Shown here in pieces: positions 35,901-43,999 of a DNA stretch of 64,000 nucleotides. The first letter of the stretch is position 1, and every line of letters starts with the position of its first letter. The translations under genes were made by a program, and so were the position numbers. Under the pieces are notes generated by a model. The model was not told where the DNA came from and made no database searches. It was given only the letters and a program-made list of their open reading frames with translations. The DNA is from Brevibacillus formosus (lineage in GTDB: Bacteria; Bacillota; Bacilli; Brevibacillales; Brevibacillaceae), in the NCBI RefSeq assembly GCF_003013405.1, contig NZ_PXZL01000033.1, positions 1 to 64,000 on the forward strand, read 5' to 3'.

Positions 35901-36009
35901 ACTCGCTTCTGAATACGAAACGATTGTACATGGGATCGTTACAGAGGGAGTACATCGAATCAGCGTCCGCGTTCAGGAAGGACAGGCTTTCTTCCCACCC
36001 AAACATTGA
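32935..36009 (+). CDS. Baseplate J-like wedge protein 1 (Afp11-like)
   Basis: A protein of 1024 residues. The N-terminal region (VPFYTPEWRFTPEDPDAGTALFLLFADMLMNNRERLNQV) and the C-terminal baseplate-J domain (QTIKHRYRAVTAEDFEWLVREAHPGIAKVKC, and GGGWEIGQRVHPSLLFALLKSVKGVRFVDHL) are clear, with a long insertion between. It is one of the two large wedge proteins. GTG at 32935 is chosen because GGGAGGTGG ends 5 bases before it; a GTG at 32905 would add 10 residues without a site. Confidence 0.88.
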   Translation: MKPPLVDSRDMQAVIRKMREMVPFYTPEWRFTPEDPDAGTALFLLFADMLMNNRERLNQVPERNFIAFLNMLGVGMAQARPAETFLTFELSTGVQKPVWIPAGTKVSGKSALGDEVVFETDQPMLATPSLPTDLLFSNGSRDFLTDVTSWLGTNASLSLLDCQALPNHQEHCWYLGHENLFCLGDRASIQLTMVSNQERYLESLLAEKLVNPALVEWAYQSEGEWVLFDKIEADQNRLRLEKKQRKKWQSSEVQGIENRWLRCRVKPGMIHEWMKNGGSLSLTHIQMKTDYLPTDDPNGLAPDMLFSNDVQVSGSGCLAFGEQLAPYGMFFLSCEEAFTKPGSTVALRCRMKTMPYPATHLSQPEPKWKWIMKESTFDPPATTPVTVSKVVWEYWNGSGWMVLLSGEDREKLFAGTDSDEEIVVAFTCPDDLQPTTVQSQYGYWIRVRILQVEGLYGPNPVYMAPWLEDMRLTYSYRESLHVPEAIVTQNDLDWQQPVGTGNHQASFQPFLPSECMHPAVYFGFEQPPLQGPLSFYFSILPMDESPGAAPVVQWEYKRGDAGATTWAKLQTIDQTAGFTESGTVRFAGPFDMEKSKMFERERYWIRAVNVDNRLGGCDSDARHPVLSGFYPNTIRAIQQETIRNEMAERITEGPQAEYRLIRHPVMGEEVWVDETGFFLPSERKSWLEHPENRVELLYDSEGNEQKCWVLWKRVEHLHDSGPDDRHYCLESASGKILFGDGRHGRELPQTGLGSVRVTYKVGGGTAGNLPAGQLNQLEQSIPFVQAVSNPVPAIGGSNRELLTEALQRGPQTIKHRYRAVTAEDFEWLVREAHPGIAKVKCLPNRNSRLQKEAGHVTVIVLPAAGYIGIQFLELRRSVTNYLLTHAAATIASPERIHVREPVYLEIAVTAELAVGSLEEIVEVELETLGKLTRFLDPISGNLHGGGWEIGQRVHPSLLFALLKSVKGVRFVDHLTLTVFRTENGQRKEILASEYETIVHGIVTEGVHRISVRVQEGQAFFPPKH

Positions 36010-36026
36010 AAAAGGAAGTGTGCGCT

Positions 36027-38270
36027 ATGCTTCCATCCAAGAATCTGGATGATCGCCACTTTGAAGAGATCGTCGAACAAGCAAAAAACGCGATCCCCAA
36101 GCTGCAGCCAGAGTGGGGTGACCACCGTCATCACGATCCAGGCATTACGCTTTTGGAGATGTTCGCGTGGTTGATGGAAATGCAGCAATACTATCTCAAC
36201 CGGATAACGGAAAAGAACGAACGCAAATTTTTGCAGCTCATGGGTGTACACCCAAAGAACCAGTCATGTGCGACGACGGATGTAACGTTTTTCGCCGTGT
36301 CAGAAGAAGCGATCCTTCCGGAGAAGACGAGATTGTTCGCGGGGAGTCTTCCTTTCGAGACGGAACATTCGCTTGTTCTGGTACCGGCCAGCCTGGAGCG
36401 TGTTTTGGTTCATACAGAAAGCGGGACTACGGATGTAAGTTCATCCAATGCGCATAATGGTGTTTCCTACTACGCATTTGGCCAGGAACCAAAGATAGGG
36501 AACAAGATTTACTTAGGCTTTGATCGGCCACTCCCAGTAGGGAAGGCAGTCTCCATCGGATTGCGCCTGTTTGAGGACTATCCTCTCCCAATCGCCCCGC
36601 TTTCGCCCACATCCCTTTTCGTTCCATCAGCCACTCTCGTGTGGGAGTACTATGGACAGAACGACCGCACGCAAGAACTGGGATGGAGTCCGTTGCCAAC
36701 AGTTTCGGATGAAACGATGAATCTCTCCTTTTCGGGACGAGTCTTAATCGAGCTGGAAGGGACTATGAAGCCGCTCATGCTTTACCCCGCCAATGATCGG
36801 CCACGTTTCTGGCTTTGTGCGACATTGCGTGCAGGTCGATTCGAATTAGCTCCTCGCATGGAAAAAATCGAGCTGAACACTGTGAGCGCTATTCAACGAG
36901 AAACCTTCAGTCAAATGTGGGAGTTCGATGGAACCGGGCAAGCGGATCAGACGGTTGTCCTTACCAGCTCGCTATCGTACGACGGCATTGTGGAGGTTCA
37001 ATGCAAAAAGGGACGTCATTGGCAAAGTGGTTGGGATCAGGATGAACCAGACCAAGCCGATACAGGCGTATTTTCGTTTCGCGTTTCGCGTGACCCAGAA
37101 AAGGGCACAACGATGATTCGGTTTGGAAGTCCAATGCCTGAAGGCCACAAAAATATTCGGGTCATTGCCTATCGGAGTGACTTTGAAGGGCAGCGGTTCG
37201 TTGGAGAAAGCAGTGGCTTGCCACATCAAGTGTTTCGGCTGAATGTCCAATCGATCTTGCCGGAGACGTTTGTCATTCAGGTGGCACGTCAGGTCGAAGG
37301 CAGTCCGTTTCCCGTCTGGGAGGACTGGTCGCTGGTCACTGATTTTGACCGATCGGGGCCACAGGATCATCATTTTATGCTGACGGATGTGGACGGCGCA
37401 GAAATTGCCTTTGGCAACAATGAGCACGGAGCTATTCCCGAAAAGCTGGAAGGCATGGCCGGCATTCGGATCATATCTTGTCAGACAGGCCAAGGGGCGA
37501 AGGGGAATGTACAGGGTGGCCAAATTACCCGGTTTCTCCCGCTAACCAGGCAGCGAACCACCGCGCAGGTGACGAATCCCCGTCCAGCCAGCGGGGGAAG
37601 CGAACGCGAAACAATTGATCAAGCCAAGCGCAGGATGAGAATGGAATGGAAAAAACCGCAGCGGACCGTTACAGCAGAAGACTATGAGGCCATTGCGCTA
37701 TCGACTCCCGGATTGCGTGTGGCCCGCGCGAAGGCAATCCCCCTATACAAAGTAGGGGAGATGGGAGCTTCCGAGCAAAACGCAGCCGCTCAAATGACCG
37801 TGGTCATCGTGCCATTCAGCGATCAGCCGACGCCACTGCCAAGTGAAGGTTCCTTAAGGACCGTTCGCCACCAATTGGAACAACGGAGGCTGCTGACGAC
37901 AGAAGTCCATGTGGCTGCTCCGGCCTATATCAAAGTGACCGTTTTCGCGACCATCGTGGTGGAGCCTGCGTTTGCAGACAAAAAAAGAATCGTGCTACAA
38001 GCATTGCAGCGATATTTGACTCCATTGGATCTGCACAATCCTTCCACTCACCATGGAAGAGGATGGGAATTTGGCCGACCTGTTTATAAAAGTGATCTCT
38101 ATGAGGTGTTAAACCAGATCGAGGGTGTGCTGTATGTGACGGATTTGTGGGTTTCCGCAGAGGGCACAGGCATCATCAGGGATGAAGGGGGCGATATTCA
38201 GATTCCGCGTCATGCGCTGGTGTACTCAGGAGAGCATGTTCTGGAGCTCGTTGTGGATAGAGAAAGATAG
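36027..38270 (+). CDS. Baseplate J-like wedge protein 2 (Afp12-like)
   Basis: A protein of 747 residues paralogous in architecture to the preceding one. The N terminus reads LQPEWGDHRHHDPGITLLEMFAWLMEMQQYYLNRI, and the C-terminal domain includes RMEWKKPQRTVTAEDYEAIALSTPGLRVARAKA and GWEFGRPVYKSDLYEVLNQIEGVLYV. ATG 36027 lies 6 bases after AAGGAAGTG; an in-frame TTG at 36006 overlaps the previous stop but has no site. Confidence 0.88.
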   Translation: MLPSKNLDDRHFEEIVEQAKNAIPKLQPEWGDHRHHDPGITLLEMFAWLMEMQQYYLNRITEKNERKFLQLMGVHPKNQSCATTDVTFFAVSEEAILPEKTRLFAGSLPFETEHSLVLVPASLERVLVHTESGTTDVSSSNAHNGVSYYAFGQEPKIGNKIYLGFDRPLPVGKAVSIGLRLFEDYPLPIAPLSPTSLFVPSATLVWEYYGQNDRTQELGWSPLPTVSDETMNLSFSGRVLIELEGTMKPLMLYPANDRPRFWLCATLRAGRFELAPRMEKIELNTVSAIQRETFSQMWEFDGTGQADQTVVLTSSLSYDGIVEVQCKKGRHWQSGWDQDEPDQADTGVFSFRVSRDPEKGTTMIRFGSPMPEGHKNIRVIAYRSDFEGQRFVGESSGLPHQVFRLNVQSILPETFVIQVARQVEGSPFPVWEDWSLVTDFDRSGPQDHHFMLTDVDGAEIAFGNNEHGAIPEKLEGMAGIRIISCQTGQGAKGNVQGGQITRFLPLTRQRTTAQVTNPRPASGGSERETIDQAKRRMRMEWKKPQRTVTAEDYEAIALSTPGLRVARAKAIPLYKVGEMGASEQNAAAQMTVVIVPFSDQPTPLPSEGSLRTVRHQLEQRRLLTTEVHVAAPAYIKVTVFATIVVEPAFADKKRIVLQALQRYLTPLDLHNPSTHHGRGWEFGRPVYKSDLYEVLNQIEGVLYVTDLWVSAEGTGIIRDEGGDIQIPRHALVYSGEHVLELVVDRER

Positions 38271-38294
38271 ACGGGAACAAACGGAGGAGTGTGC

Positions 38295-40403
38295 GTGGAT
38301 ACAATGAATCGTTTCTTTTCCCTGAACAATCCGTCCGATTGGCAGCGGGGGGTCTGGTATAACCTTCACGTCTCTAACGAGGGGATCGCGCTGAATAAAT
38401 CGCCCGAATATGTGATCGATCATGTGCATCAGGCCGGGACGACACATCACTCTCGACTCTTGGATTTTGCCATGGCACGCGTTGGCTCATTGCTTTGGCT
38501 GGATGAAAGCGGGCATATCACGCATTACGATGACAGCAATAATTTCAAGGAGACGGTGTTTCGTGCTGGACGCGGGTTGTTTTCCAAAGATTCATTTCTC
38601 GTCGCTGACGATGAATACGTGTACATCATCGATCCCGAGGCGAGACGAAAAGTCGGTGCGTATTCCACAGCCAACGGCCAGTGTATTTGGAGCTGGGAAG
38701 AGGGGGAGGAACCGCAGCTTTTTCCTTTGGATGCAGGGCTGGATGAAGAAGGACGTCTTTACATCACGACACCTGTGGTCGTAGATCGAGACAATGAACG
38801 GAAGGAAATCGCGGCGGGAACACAAGTCGTCGTCCTTCGGCTGAATCGGGCAGGCAAGATAGACGCTACATACGCGCATGCGGAATTGAAAGTGACAGAG
38901 GCAGCTACCCTTCGTGAGATCAGGCGAAGAAGGTTGTTTCGCCTGTCCGTTGCCAAAGCGGGCATGGTCTATCTATTTTGGGCAGAGACGAATCAAGTGT
39001 TTCGGTTCTCTTCTGAAGGCTCCGATGTGTGCACTCTGGCGATCCCGTCAGGCACCAAGCCCGCGGGGTTTGCAGTGGGTCCAGGTCCCATTCTCTATGT
39101 GGGTGATAGTCGTTCCATCGATTCGGCTCATGATCATACCCGATTCATTTTGCGTTTCCAACCAACTGGAGAAGCACTTGCGCCATTGATTAACTACCAC
39201 GGCCGAGCAGACAAGCTCGTTTTTGACAACCAGCAACGGCTGTATGTTTGGGACGCACAGAAAAATGTTCTGACCATGTTGAGGCTTGTTTCGCGGACGT
39301 CCAACCTGGATACGACTGGAATACCGATGGGCATCTACTTCTCTCGTGCATTGGATAGCACGGAATTTGAAACGGTGTGGCATAAATTTACACTGGATGC
39401 AGACATACCGGAAGAAACGCAGTTACTCATCTCGACGTTTTCTTCTGATCGAAAAGAGCATGTGATTCATGGAGCTGTACACAATCTGGATGATTTTTTG
39501 CTGGCACCCGACATGGACTGGAAAACCAAGCTGCACAGGACGGCCAATCTATGGTCGGAGCCGGTAATCAACGCTTCAGATGCGCTGATTCATTCAGCAA
39601 AAGGCCGCTATTTATGGCTCAAAATCGAATGGCTCGGAACGGACCGCCACTCCCCTTTGCTCAGACAAATGCGGATTTACTCGCCGCGCGACACATTTTT
39701 ACGTTATCTGCCAGCGACCTATCAAAGTGAACCTGCCAGTGCTGATTTTTTGGAACGCTTCCTCTCCCTTTTTGGGACGTTTTACTTGGAACTGGAGGAA
39801 CAGATTGATACCATCTCACGTTTGTTCGATCCTGATACGACACCTGGAGAGTTCGTCCCTTGGCTGGCTTCCTGGTTAGGGATGGGCAGGGATGAGCATT
39901 GGACAGAGGCACAACGCCGAGAGCTGATCCGCCGCGCGCCGGAGCTGTATGCAGAGCGGGGCACTCGTGCCGGGTTGGAAAAGATGGTGGAGCTGTATAC
40001 CGGGGAGCGCCCGATGATCGTTGAGTATTTTCAAATCAGGGACATGAAGGCGATCCCGGAGCTACACGAGCTGATTTCTTCCCTGTACATGGATCAGCCG
40101 TATCAATTTTGCCTAATCGTTTCGCAGGAATCCGCGAAAACAGAGCGGGAGCAGTCGGTTCTGCAAAAGATTTTGGAGGATCAAAAGCCTGCTTTTACAG
40201 AGGCGAAGCTCATCGTTCTGCGCCCGGGCATCTACGCCGACCTCCATAGCTACGTGGGGATTAATTCTTATTTGACGGAGCCGTCGTTCCTTACGCTTGA
40301 TCAAAATTTATCCATGCCGTACAACACGGTGCTAAGCGGGAAAGACCGCAGCAGACGAATCGATTATGACACGAGGATTGGCCTGGATGCAGAGCTGGAG
40401 TAA
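38295..40403 (+). CDS. Tail protein I-like baseplate protein with propeller-like N-terminal region
   Basis: A protein of 702 residues. The C-terminal ~230 residues match the TIGR02242/P2 gpI-like tail domain (FLRYLPATYQSEP, FLERFLSLFGTFYLELEEQIDTI, GEFVPWLASWLGM, AERGTRAGLEKMVELYTG). The N-terminal ~350 residues show repeated strands of propeller type (VGSLLWLDESGHITHYD, GQCIWSWEEGEEP). This family connects the wedge to outer baseplate structures or fibres. GTG 38295 is placed 7 bases after GGAGG; ATG 38304 is an alternative. Confidence 0.82.
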   Translation: MDTMNRFFSLNNPSDWQRGVWYNLHVSNEGIALNKSPEYVIDHVHQAGTTHHSRLLDFAMARVGSLLWLDESGHITHYDDSNNFKETVFRAGRGLFSKDSFLVADDEYVYIIDPEARRKVGAYSTANGQCIWSWEEGEEPQLFPLDAGLDEEGRLYITTPVVVDRDNERKEIAAGTQVVVLRLNRAGKIDATYAHAELKVTEAATLREIRRRRLFRLSVAKAGMVYLFWAETNQVFRFSSEGSDVCTLAIPSGTKPAGFAVGPGPILYVGDSRSIDSAHDHTRFILRFQPTGEALAPLINYHGRADKLVFDNQQRLYVWDAQKNVLTMLRLVSRTSNLDTTGIPMGIYFSRALDSTEFETVWHKFTLDADIPEETQLLISTFSSDRKEHVIHGAVHNLDDFLLAPDMDWKTKLHRTANLWSEPVINASDALIHSAKGRYLWLKIEWLGTDRHSPLLRQMRIYSPRDTFLRYLPATYQSEPASADFLERFLSLFGTFYLELEEQIDTISRLFDPDTTPGEFVPWLASWLGMGRDEHWTEAQRRELIRRAPELYAERGTRAGLEKMVELYTGERPMIVEYFQIRDMKAIPELHELISSLYMDQPYQFCLIVSQESAKTEREQSVLQKILEDQKPAFTEAKLIVLRPGIYADLHSYVGINSYLTEPSFLTLDQNLSMPYNTVLSGKDRSRRIDYDTRIGLDAELE

Positions 40404-40439
40404 GAAGCCGAGGTTTTTATGCAAAGTGAGGTGTTCGAG

Positions 40440-42077
40440 ATGAAGAATCTGCGTTATTTTCCACATGAACGGAATGTGTATTTCAAAGGGAAGCTGTTGA
40501 CCGTCAGAGATTTCGAATCAGAACAGCGCTATTTCAATGATAAACGTCGACTTACCAATCGCTTGCTTCACGGGGGTGGGGTGGTATGCGGTTTGCAAGT
40601 GATCGCTGTGGACGAAAAGCAGATTTCGGTCGAAGCCGGAGTCGCTCTCGATTATCTCGGGAGGGAAATCGTGCTTCCTGAGCCTGTGAAGCTGAAGCTG
40701 TCCATGATGGAAGGCTTTAGTAACAACGATTACGCGAAAAATGTGTACGTCTGCTTGGCTTATGATGAAAAAGGCAAAGAACAGGTCTTCTCCGTCTCCG
40801 AAACCGTCGAGCAGGAAATGGCTGAATACAACCGGGTGGCAGAAGGATATCGGCTTTTTATCAAAGAGGAGGCACCGCATCCTGCTTCCATCGAAGGGGT
40901 GCAACTGGTAGAGCAAAGAGTGCTGCTCTATGCAGATCCACAGGTTCGCATTTGGCAGGCAACTCCGCGATACGTCAATCCGGGTGAAGTATTTTCATTG
41001 CAGTTGCACATCGAGAAGACGGTACAAACGTCACGCGTGCAATTCCACTACAAGCTGGATGCGCCAGGGCTGACAGTCTTGGAAAGCAGTGACGGTAGTG
41101 TATCCTTCTTAGAGCCTGTTGACGCGAAAGAGACGGATTACGTTGTTTCCATTCCGATCAAAGCTGGCTGGGATCGTGGAACGGTGGAGCTGGCAGTGCT
41201 GGGTGGCAAGGCAGAGGTTCGACTCGGCGATCGCTTGGTGCATACCGATCTCCTTTCCGTAGGAAAAATCGAAATCACGCCAGACGATCTGGTAGAGCGG
41301 CTCGTGTCCGATTACTACAATCGCAAGCTGGATCAGGTGACACAGGCAAACGAACAGCCTTTTCTTTATTTGGCAAAAGTATGCTTGCTGCAAATGAACG
41401 CAACCTATGTCATCGAGAAGGTTGTTCCTGTTCCGTTTGGTGAGTACGTGTACACGCCAGCGCTTTTGCAAAAGCTTGCGATGCGTGCGCAGAAGGGAAA
41501 GCAAGTCGAGCAAAGGTCCCCTGCGGATTCCTTTCGAGTGACCACGCGTGTGAAAGAAATCGCGGCAGGCGATAAGGCGCAGTTCGATGTAAGCTACGAT
41601 AATCTGGCGTCTGTCTACCAGTTTGAGCTTGGACTGCCCCGACCAGGAAAGGCATATGAACAAGTAGCAACTGGCGTGGTGGAAATACCGATTGAGCCAT
41701 ACTCCTCCAACTGGCCGTTTGGGGTCAAGATCGGCAATCGTTATTTTTCTGAGGAGCTCAAGCATTCTCTCGGAAAGGGGAATGTGTATGTCAGTGCAGG
41801 AATCGAGGATTCTCATGCAGATGTGATCGATGAGTTGCTTTCCCAACATGAGCAAGTGATGTACGGGCATAGCAGTGTTTTTGATGATTCGGAGTATGCG
41901 ACAGATGCAGCGCATTTTGCAGTAGGGGTCATCGTTTATCCACAAAAAGGAACGTTTCGGATCGGCGTCCAGGTGAAGGGACCTGTTCAGACAGATCGGG
42001 CAAGGATCAGGTGGTGGGCGATCAAACCGCTGGTAGCAGGGACAGAGGACGTGGCGTTCCAAGATTCGCAAGAGTAG
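40440..42077 (+). CDS. Uncharacterised last gene of the eCIS operon, possible outer baseplate or fibre protein
   Basis: A protein of about 545 residues. The N-terminal ~110 residues contain a motif I associate with eCIS and related tail loci (LRYFPHERNVYFKGKLLTVRDFE, then LTNRLLHGGGVVCGLQV). The middle and C-terminal parts are beta-rich with no recognised family, and no collagen-like or adenovirus-knob fibre repeats are seen. As there is no other fibre candidate, it may take part in target recognition. The start at 40440 follows GAGGTG; ATG 40419, also preceded by GAGG, would add 7 residues. No clear terminator follows. Confidence 0.65.
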   Translation: MKNLRYFPHERNVYFKGKLLTVRDFESEQRYFNDKRRLTNRLLHGGGVVCGLQVIAVDEKQISVEAGVALDYLGREIVLPEPVKLKLSMMEGFSNNDYAKNVYVCLAYDEKGKEQVFSVSETVEQEMAEYNRVAEGYRLFIKEEAPHPASIEGVQLVEQRVLLYADPQVRIWQATPRYVNPGEVFSLQLHIEKTVQTSRVQFHYKLDAPGLTVLESSDGSVSFLEPVDAKETDYVVSIPIKAGWDRGTVELAVLGGKAEVRLGDRLVHTDLLSVGKIEITPDDLVERLVSDYYNRKLDQVTQANEQPFLYLAKVCLLQMNATYVIEKVVPVPFGEYVYTPALLQKLAMRAQKGKQVEQRSPADSFRVTTRVKEIAAGDKAQFDVSYDNLASVYQFELGLPRPGKAYEQVATGVVEIPIEPYSSNWPFGVKIGNRYFSEELKHSLGKGNVYVSAGIEDSHADVIDELLSQHEQVMYGHSSVFDDSEYATDAAHFAVGVIVYPQKGTFRIGVQVKGPVQTDRARIRWWAIKPLVAGTEDVAFQDSQE

Positions 42078-42083
42078 CAAGGT

Positions 42084-42111
42084 TTGCATCATTTTGTATT
42101 TATGCTACACT
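42084..42111 (+). promoter_or_regulatory. Candidate promoter of the aldo/keto reductase gene
   Basis: TTGCAT (42084-42089), a 16-bp spacer and TACACT (42106-42111), 44 bp before the start codon. Confidence 0.4.
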
Positions 42112-42155
42112 TTCTTAATGTAAGTACATATCAGCGTAAGACGGGAGGAGATCCA

Positions 42156-42980
42156 ATGGCAACACATATCACAGATCATTCCGTTTTGAACAACGGGGTG
42201 AAGATGCCCTGGCTGGGTCTGGGTGTCTGGAAGGCAAAAGACGGAAACGAAACGTTGGCCGTTCGGTCCGCGATTGAGGCGGGTTATCGCAGTATAGACA
42301 CGGCAGCTATCTACGGCAACGAAGCCGGCGTAGGCGAAGGAATCCGTCAAGCCGGGATCGATCGCGATCAATTGTTCATTACGACCAAGGTGTGGAATGC
42401 GGATCAAGGCTACGAGTCAACGCTGAAGGCTTTTGATGAAAGTATGAAAAAATTAGGCATCGATACGCTTGATTTGTACTTGATTCACTGGCCCGTAAAA
42501 GGCAAGTATGTCGATACGTGGAGGGCTTTGGAAAAGCTGTACCGCGATGGATATGTACGTGCGATTGGCGTCAGTAATTTTCACAGCCACCACCTCGAGG
42601 ATTTACGCCAACACAGTGAGATCATTCCGGTTGTCAACCAAGTCGAGTATCATCCATTGCTTACCCAAAAAGAATTGCATGCGTATTGCAAAGAGCACCA
42701 CATTCAACTAGAAGCATGGAGCCCATTGATGCAAGGAAATCTCGATCATCCTCTCTTGGTGGAATTGGGACAAAAATATGGCAAGTCTCCTGCGCAAATT
42801 GTGCTTCGGTGGGATTTGGAAAATCAAGTGGTGACGATTCCGAAGTCGATCACACCAGAGCGGATTCGCCAAAACGCAGATGTTTTTGACTTCTCCCTTA
42901 GTGCAGAGGATGTAGAAAAAATCACTGCCCTAAATGACAACAAGCGTTTTGGGCCAGACCCGGATGATTTTGATTTTTAA
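42156..42980 (+). CDS. Aldo/keto reductase
   Basis: A cytosolic NADPH-dependent reductase of 274 residues. The family tetrad is present: D and Y in SIDTAAIYGNE, K in TTKVW and H in LYLIHWPV. GVSNF and the C-terminal nucleotide site (VVTIPKSITPERIRQN) are also there. It resembles the YvgN/YtbE (2,5-diketogluconate reductase-like) group that reduces glyoxals and other aldehydes; substrate is not defined. GGGAGGAG precedes the ATG; the longer frame from 42084 has no site. It marks the right border of the eCIS locus. Confidence 0.92.
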   Translation: MATHITDHSVLNNGVKMPWLGLGVWKAKDGNETLAVRSAIEAGYRSIDTAAIYGNEAGVGEGIRQAGIDRDQLFITTKVWNADQGYESTLKAFDESMKKLGIDTLDLYLIHWPVKGKYVDTWRALEKLYRDGYVRAIGVSNFHSHHLEDLRQHSEIIPVVNQVEYHPLLTQKELHAYCKEHHIQLEAWSPLMQGNLDHPLLVELGQKYGKSPAQIVLRWDLENQVVTIPKSITPERIRQNADVFDFSLSAEDVEKITALNDNKRFGPDPDDFDF

Positions 42981-43000
42981 AGGGACAATCACATCAGATC

Positions 43001-43034
43001 AAAGGGGAGCCCCGAACGAACGGCTCCCTTTTTC
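43001..43034. terminator. Bidirectional terminator between aldo/keto reductase and YheC/D-like genes
   Basis: AAGGGGAGCC (43002-43011) pairs with GGCTCCCTT (43022-43030) and is followed by T; the convergent genes share it. Confidence 0.8.
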
Positions 43035-43781
43035 TTATACGTGCCTTTGATAGGCACATATATGGTTGTACATCGATTTGTCGGCAAGCTTCAGGAACAG
43101 GGTAATGTCTGGTCGTAGATTGGCTTCAATAATCCATACCCGGCCATTTGCGTCTATGCCCATGTCCAGACCAAAGACTTTCTGGCGCGTGTAATAGCTT
43201 GCCAAACGATTCGCAGCGAGTATGGCGATTCTTCGCAGGCGAGCAATAATCGTGGAGGCAGAAGCACCGCGAATCGAAGAGCGTTGAATGGCTGAGCGGA
43301 TCGGAAGCACCCGTCCCTTGCTTCTTTTGACATTGGTGATGATATAGCCTCTGCCTGCTACTTTTGCAAGCATTCCGGTGACGACCCAGGGAAAGCCTGA
43401 TCTTCTTTGGACCATCACTCTTACATCGAATAAGGAACCATTGACGCGTGCCAGCGAGATCCCTCGCTGAATCAGATAAGGGGTCGTTATTTTTCTGCGC
43501 AAATACCTGTACGTCTCCAACTTTCCACGCAACATGCGGTGTGAAGGTCCACGCTGGACGCGGTAATGCCCCTTGGCTTTCCGTGTGACGAGTATGACGC
43601 CAGCACCACCACTTCCTGCTGCTGGTTTGACGATCACCTTTTTGTATTGATCCAGAAAAGCAGACAAAGACTGCTTGGAAAAACGGCATGTCCGGGGTAA
43701 GGCCGAGACCAGCGAGGAGCTTGCCCGGAGCACGCTATGCTTGGTCAGTTTGGATTTGCTCTTTTTACTCAATGAGATCAT
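43035..43781 (-). CDS. YheC/YheD-family ATP-grasp protein
   Basis: A protein of 248 residues with the ATP-grasp core of the YheC/YheD (spore coat-associated) family: VIVKPAAGSGGAGVILV in the nucleotide site, FDVRVMVQR and the acidic metal site of FGLDMGIDANGRVWIIEANLRPD. It is shorter than full YheC/YheD proteins, because the N-terminal domain is nearly absent. It probably ligates an amino acid or small acid to an unknown substrate. The ATG at 43781 is almost touching GGGGGA; a TTG 9 bases later has better spacing, so the start is uncertain by three codons. Confidence 0.8.
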   Translation of the reverse strand: MISLSKKSKSKLTKHSVLRASSSLVSALPRTCRFSKQSLSAFLDQYKKVIVKPAAGSGGAGVILVTRKAKGHYRVQRGPSHRMLRGKLETYRYLRRKITTPYLIQRGISLARVNGSLFDVRVMVQRRSGFPWVVTGMLAKVAGRGYIITNVKRSKGRVLPIRSAIQRSSIRGASASTIIARLRRIAILAANRLASYYTRQKVFGLDMGIDANGRVWIIEANLRPDITLFLKLADKSMYNHICAYQRHV

Positions 43782-43902
43782 TCCCCCAATCGAGAATGGA
43801 GTCGTTGCAATTTTGCTGTCAGTGTATGTCCTATCTGGTGCTAACGCTTGTGGGAGTGTCCTCGTGAACAGAAAATAGGTGGGGGAGCCTTCGGATTCGC
43901 TC

Positions 43903-43930
43903 TTTACTATGGTTTATTTTTTCGTATACT
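43903..43930 (+). promoter_or_regulatory. Candidate promoter of the IclR-family gene
   Basis: TTTACT (43903-43908), a 16-bp spacer and TATACT (43925-43930). It would place the start of transcription just before the palindrome at 43946-43964. Confidence 0.45.
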
Positions 43931-43945
43931 GAAAAGTAGCATATT

Positions 43946-43964
43946 CGTTTCATCAGATGAAACG
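43946..43964. promoter_or_regulatory. 19-bp palindromic operator upstream of the IclR-family gene
   Basis: CGTTTCATCAGATGAAACG is a perfect palindrome around a central A, 35 bp before the IclR-family start. A copy with 17/19 identity lies upstream of the aconitase gene at 57462-57480. It is probably the autoregulatory binding site of the IclR-family protein. Confidence 0.75.
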
Positions 43965-43999
43965 ATCGGAACAAAGTAGGAAGCAGGTGTCAAACACTT

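Noticed and set aside
12487-42077. Reading the locus as a prophage, an R-type tailocin or a T6SS
   Set aside because: There is no integrase, terminase, portal, capsid or holin-endolysin set, and no T6SS membrane complex (TssJLM). AAA+ ATPase, DUF4255, DUF4157 and DUF4280 are hallmarks of eCIS.
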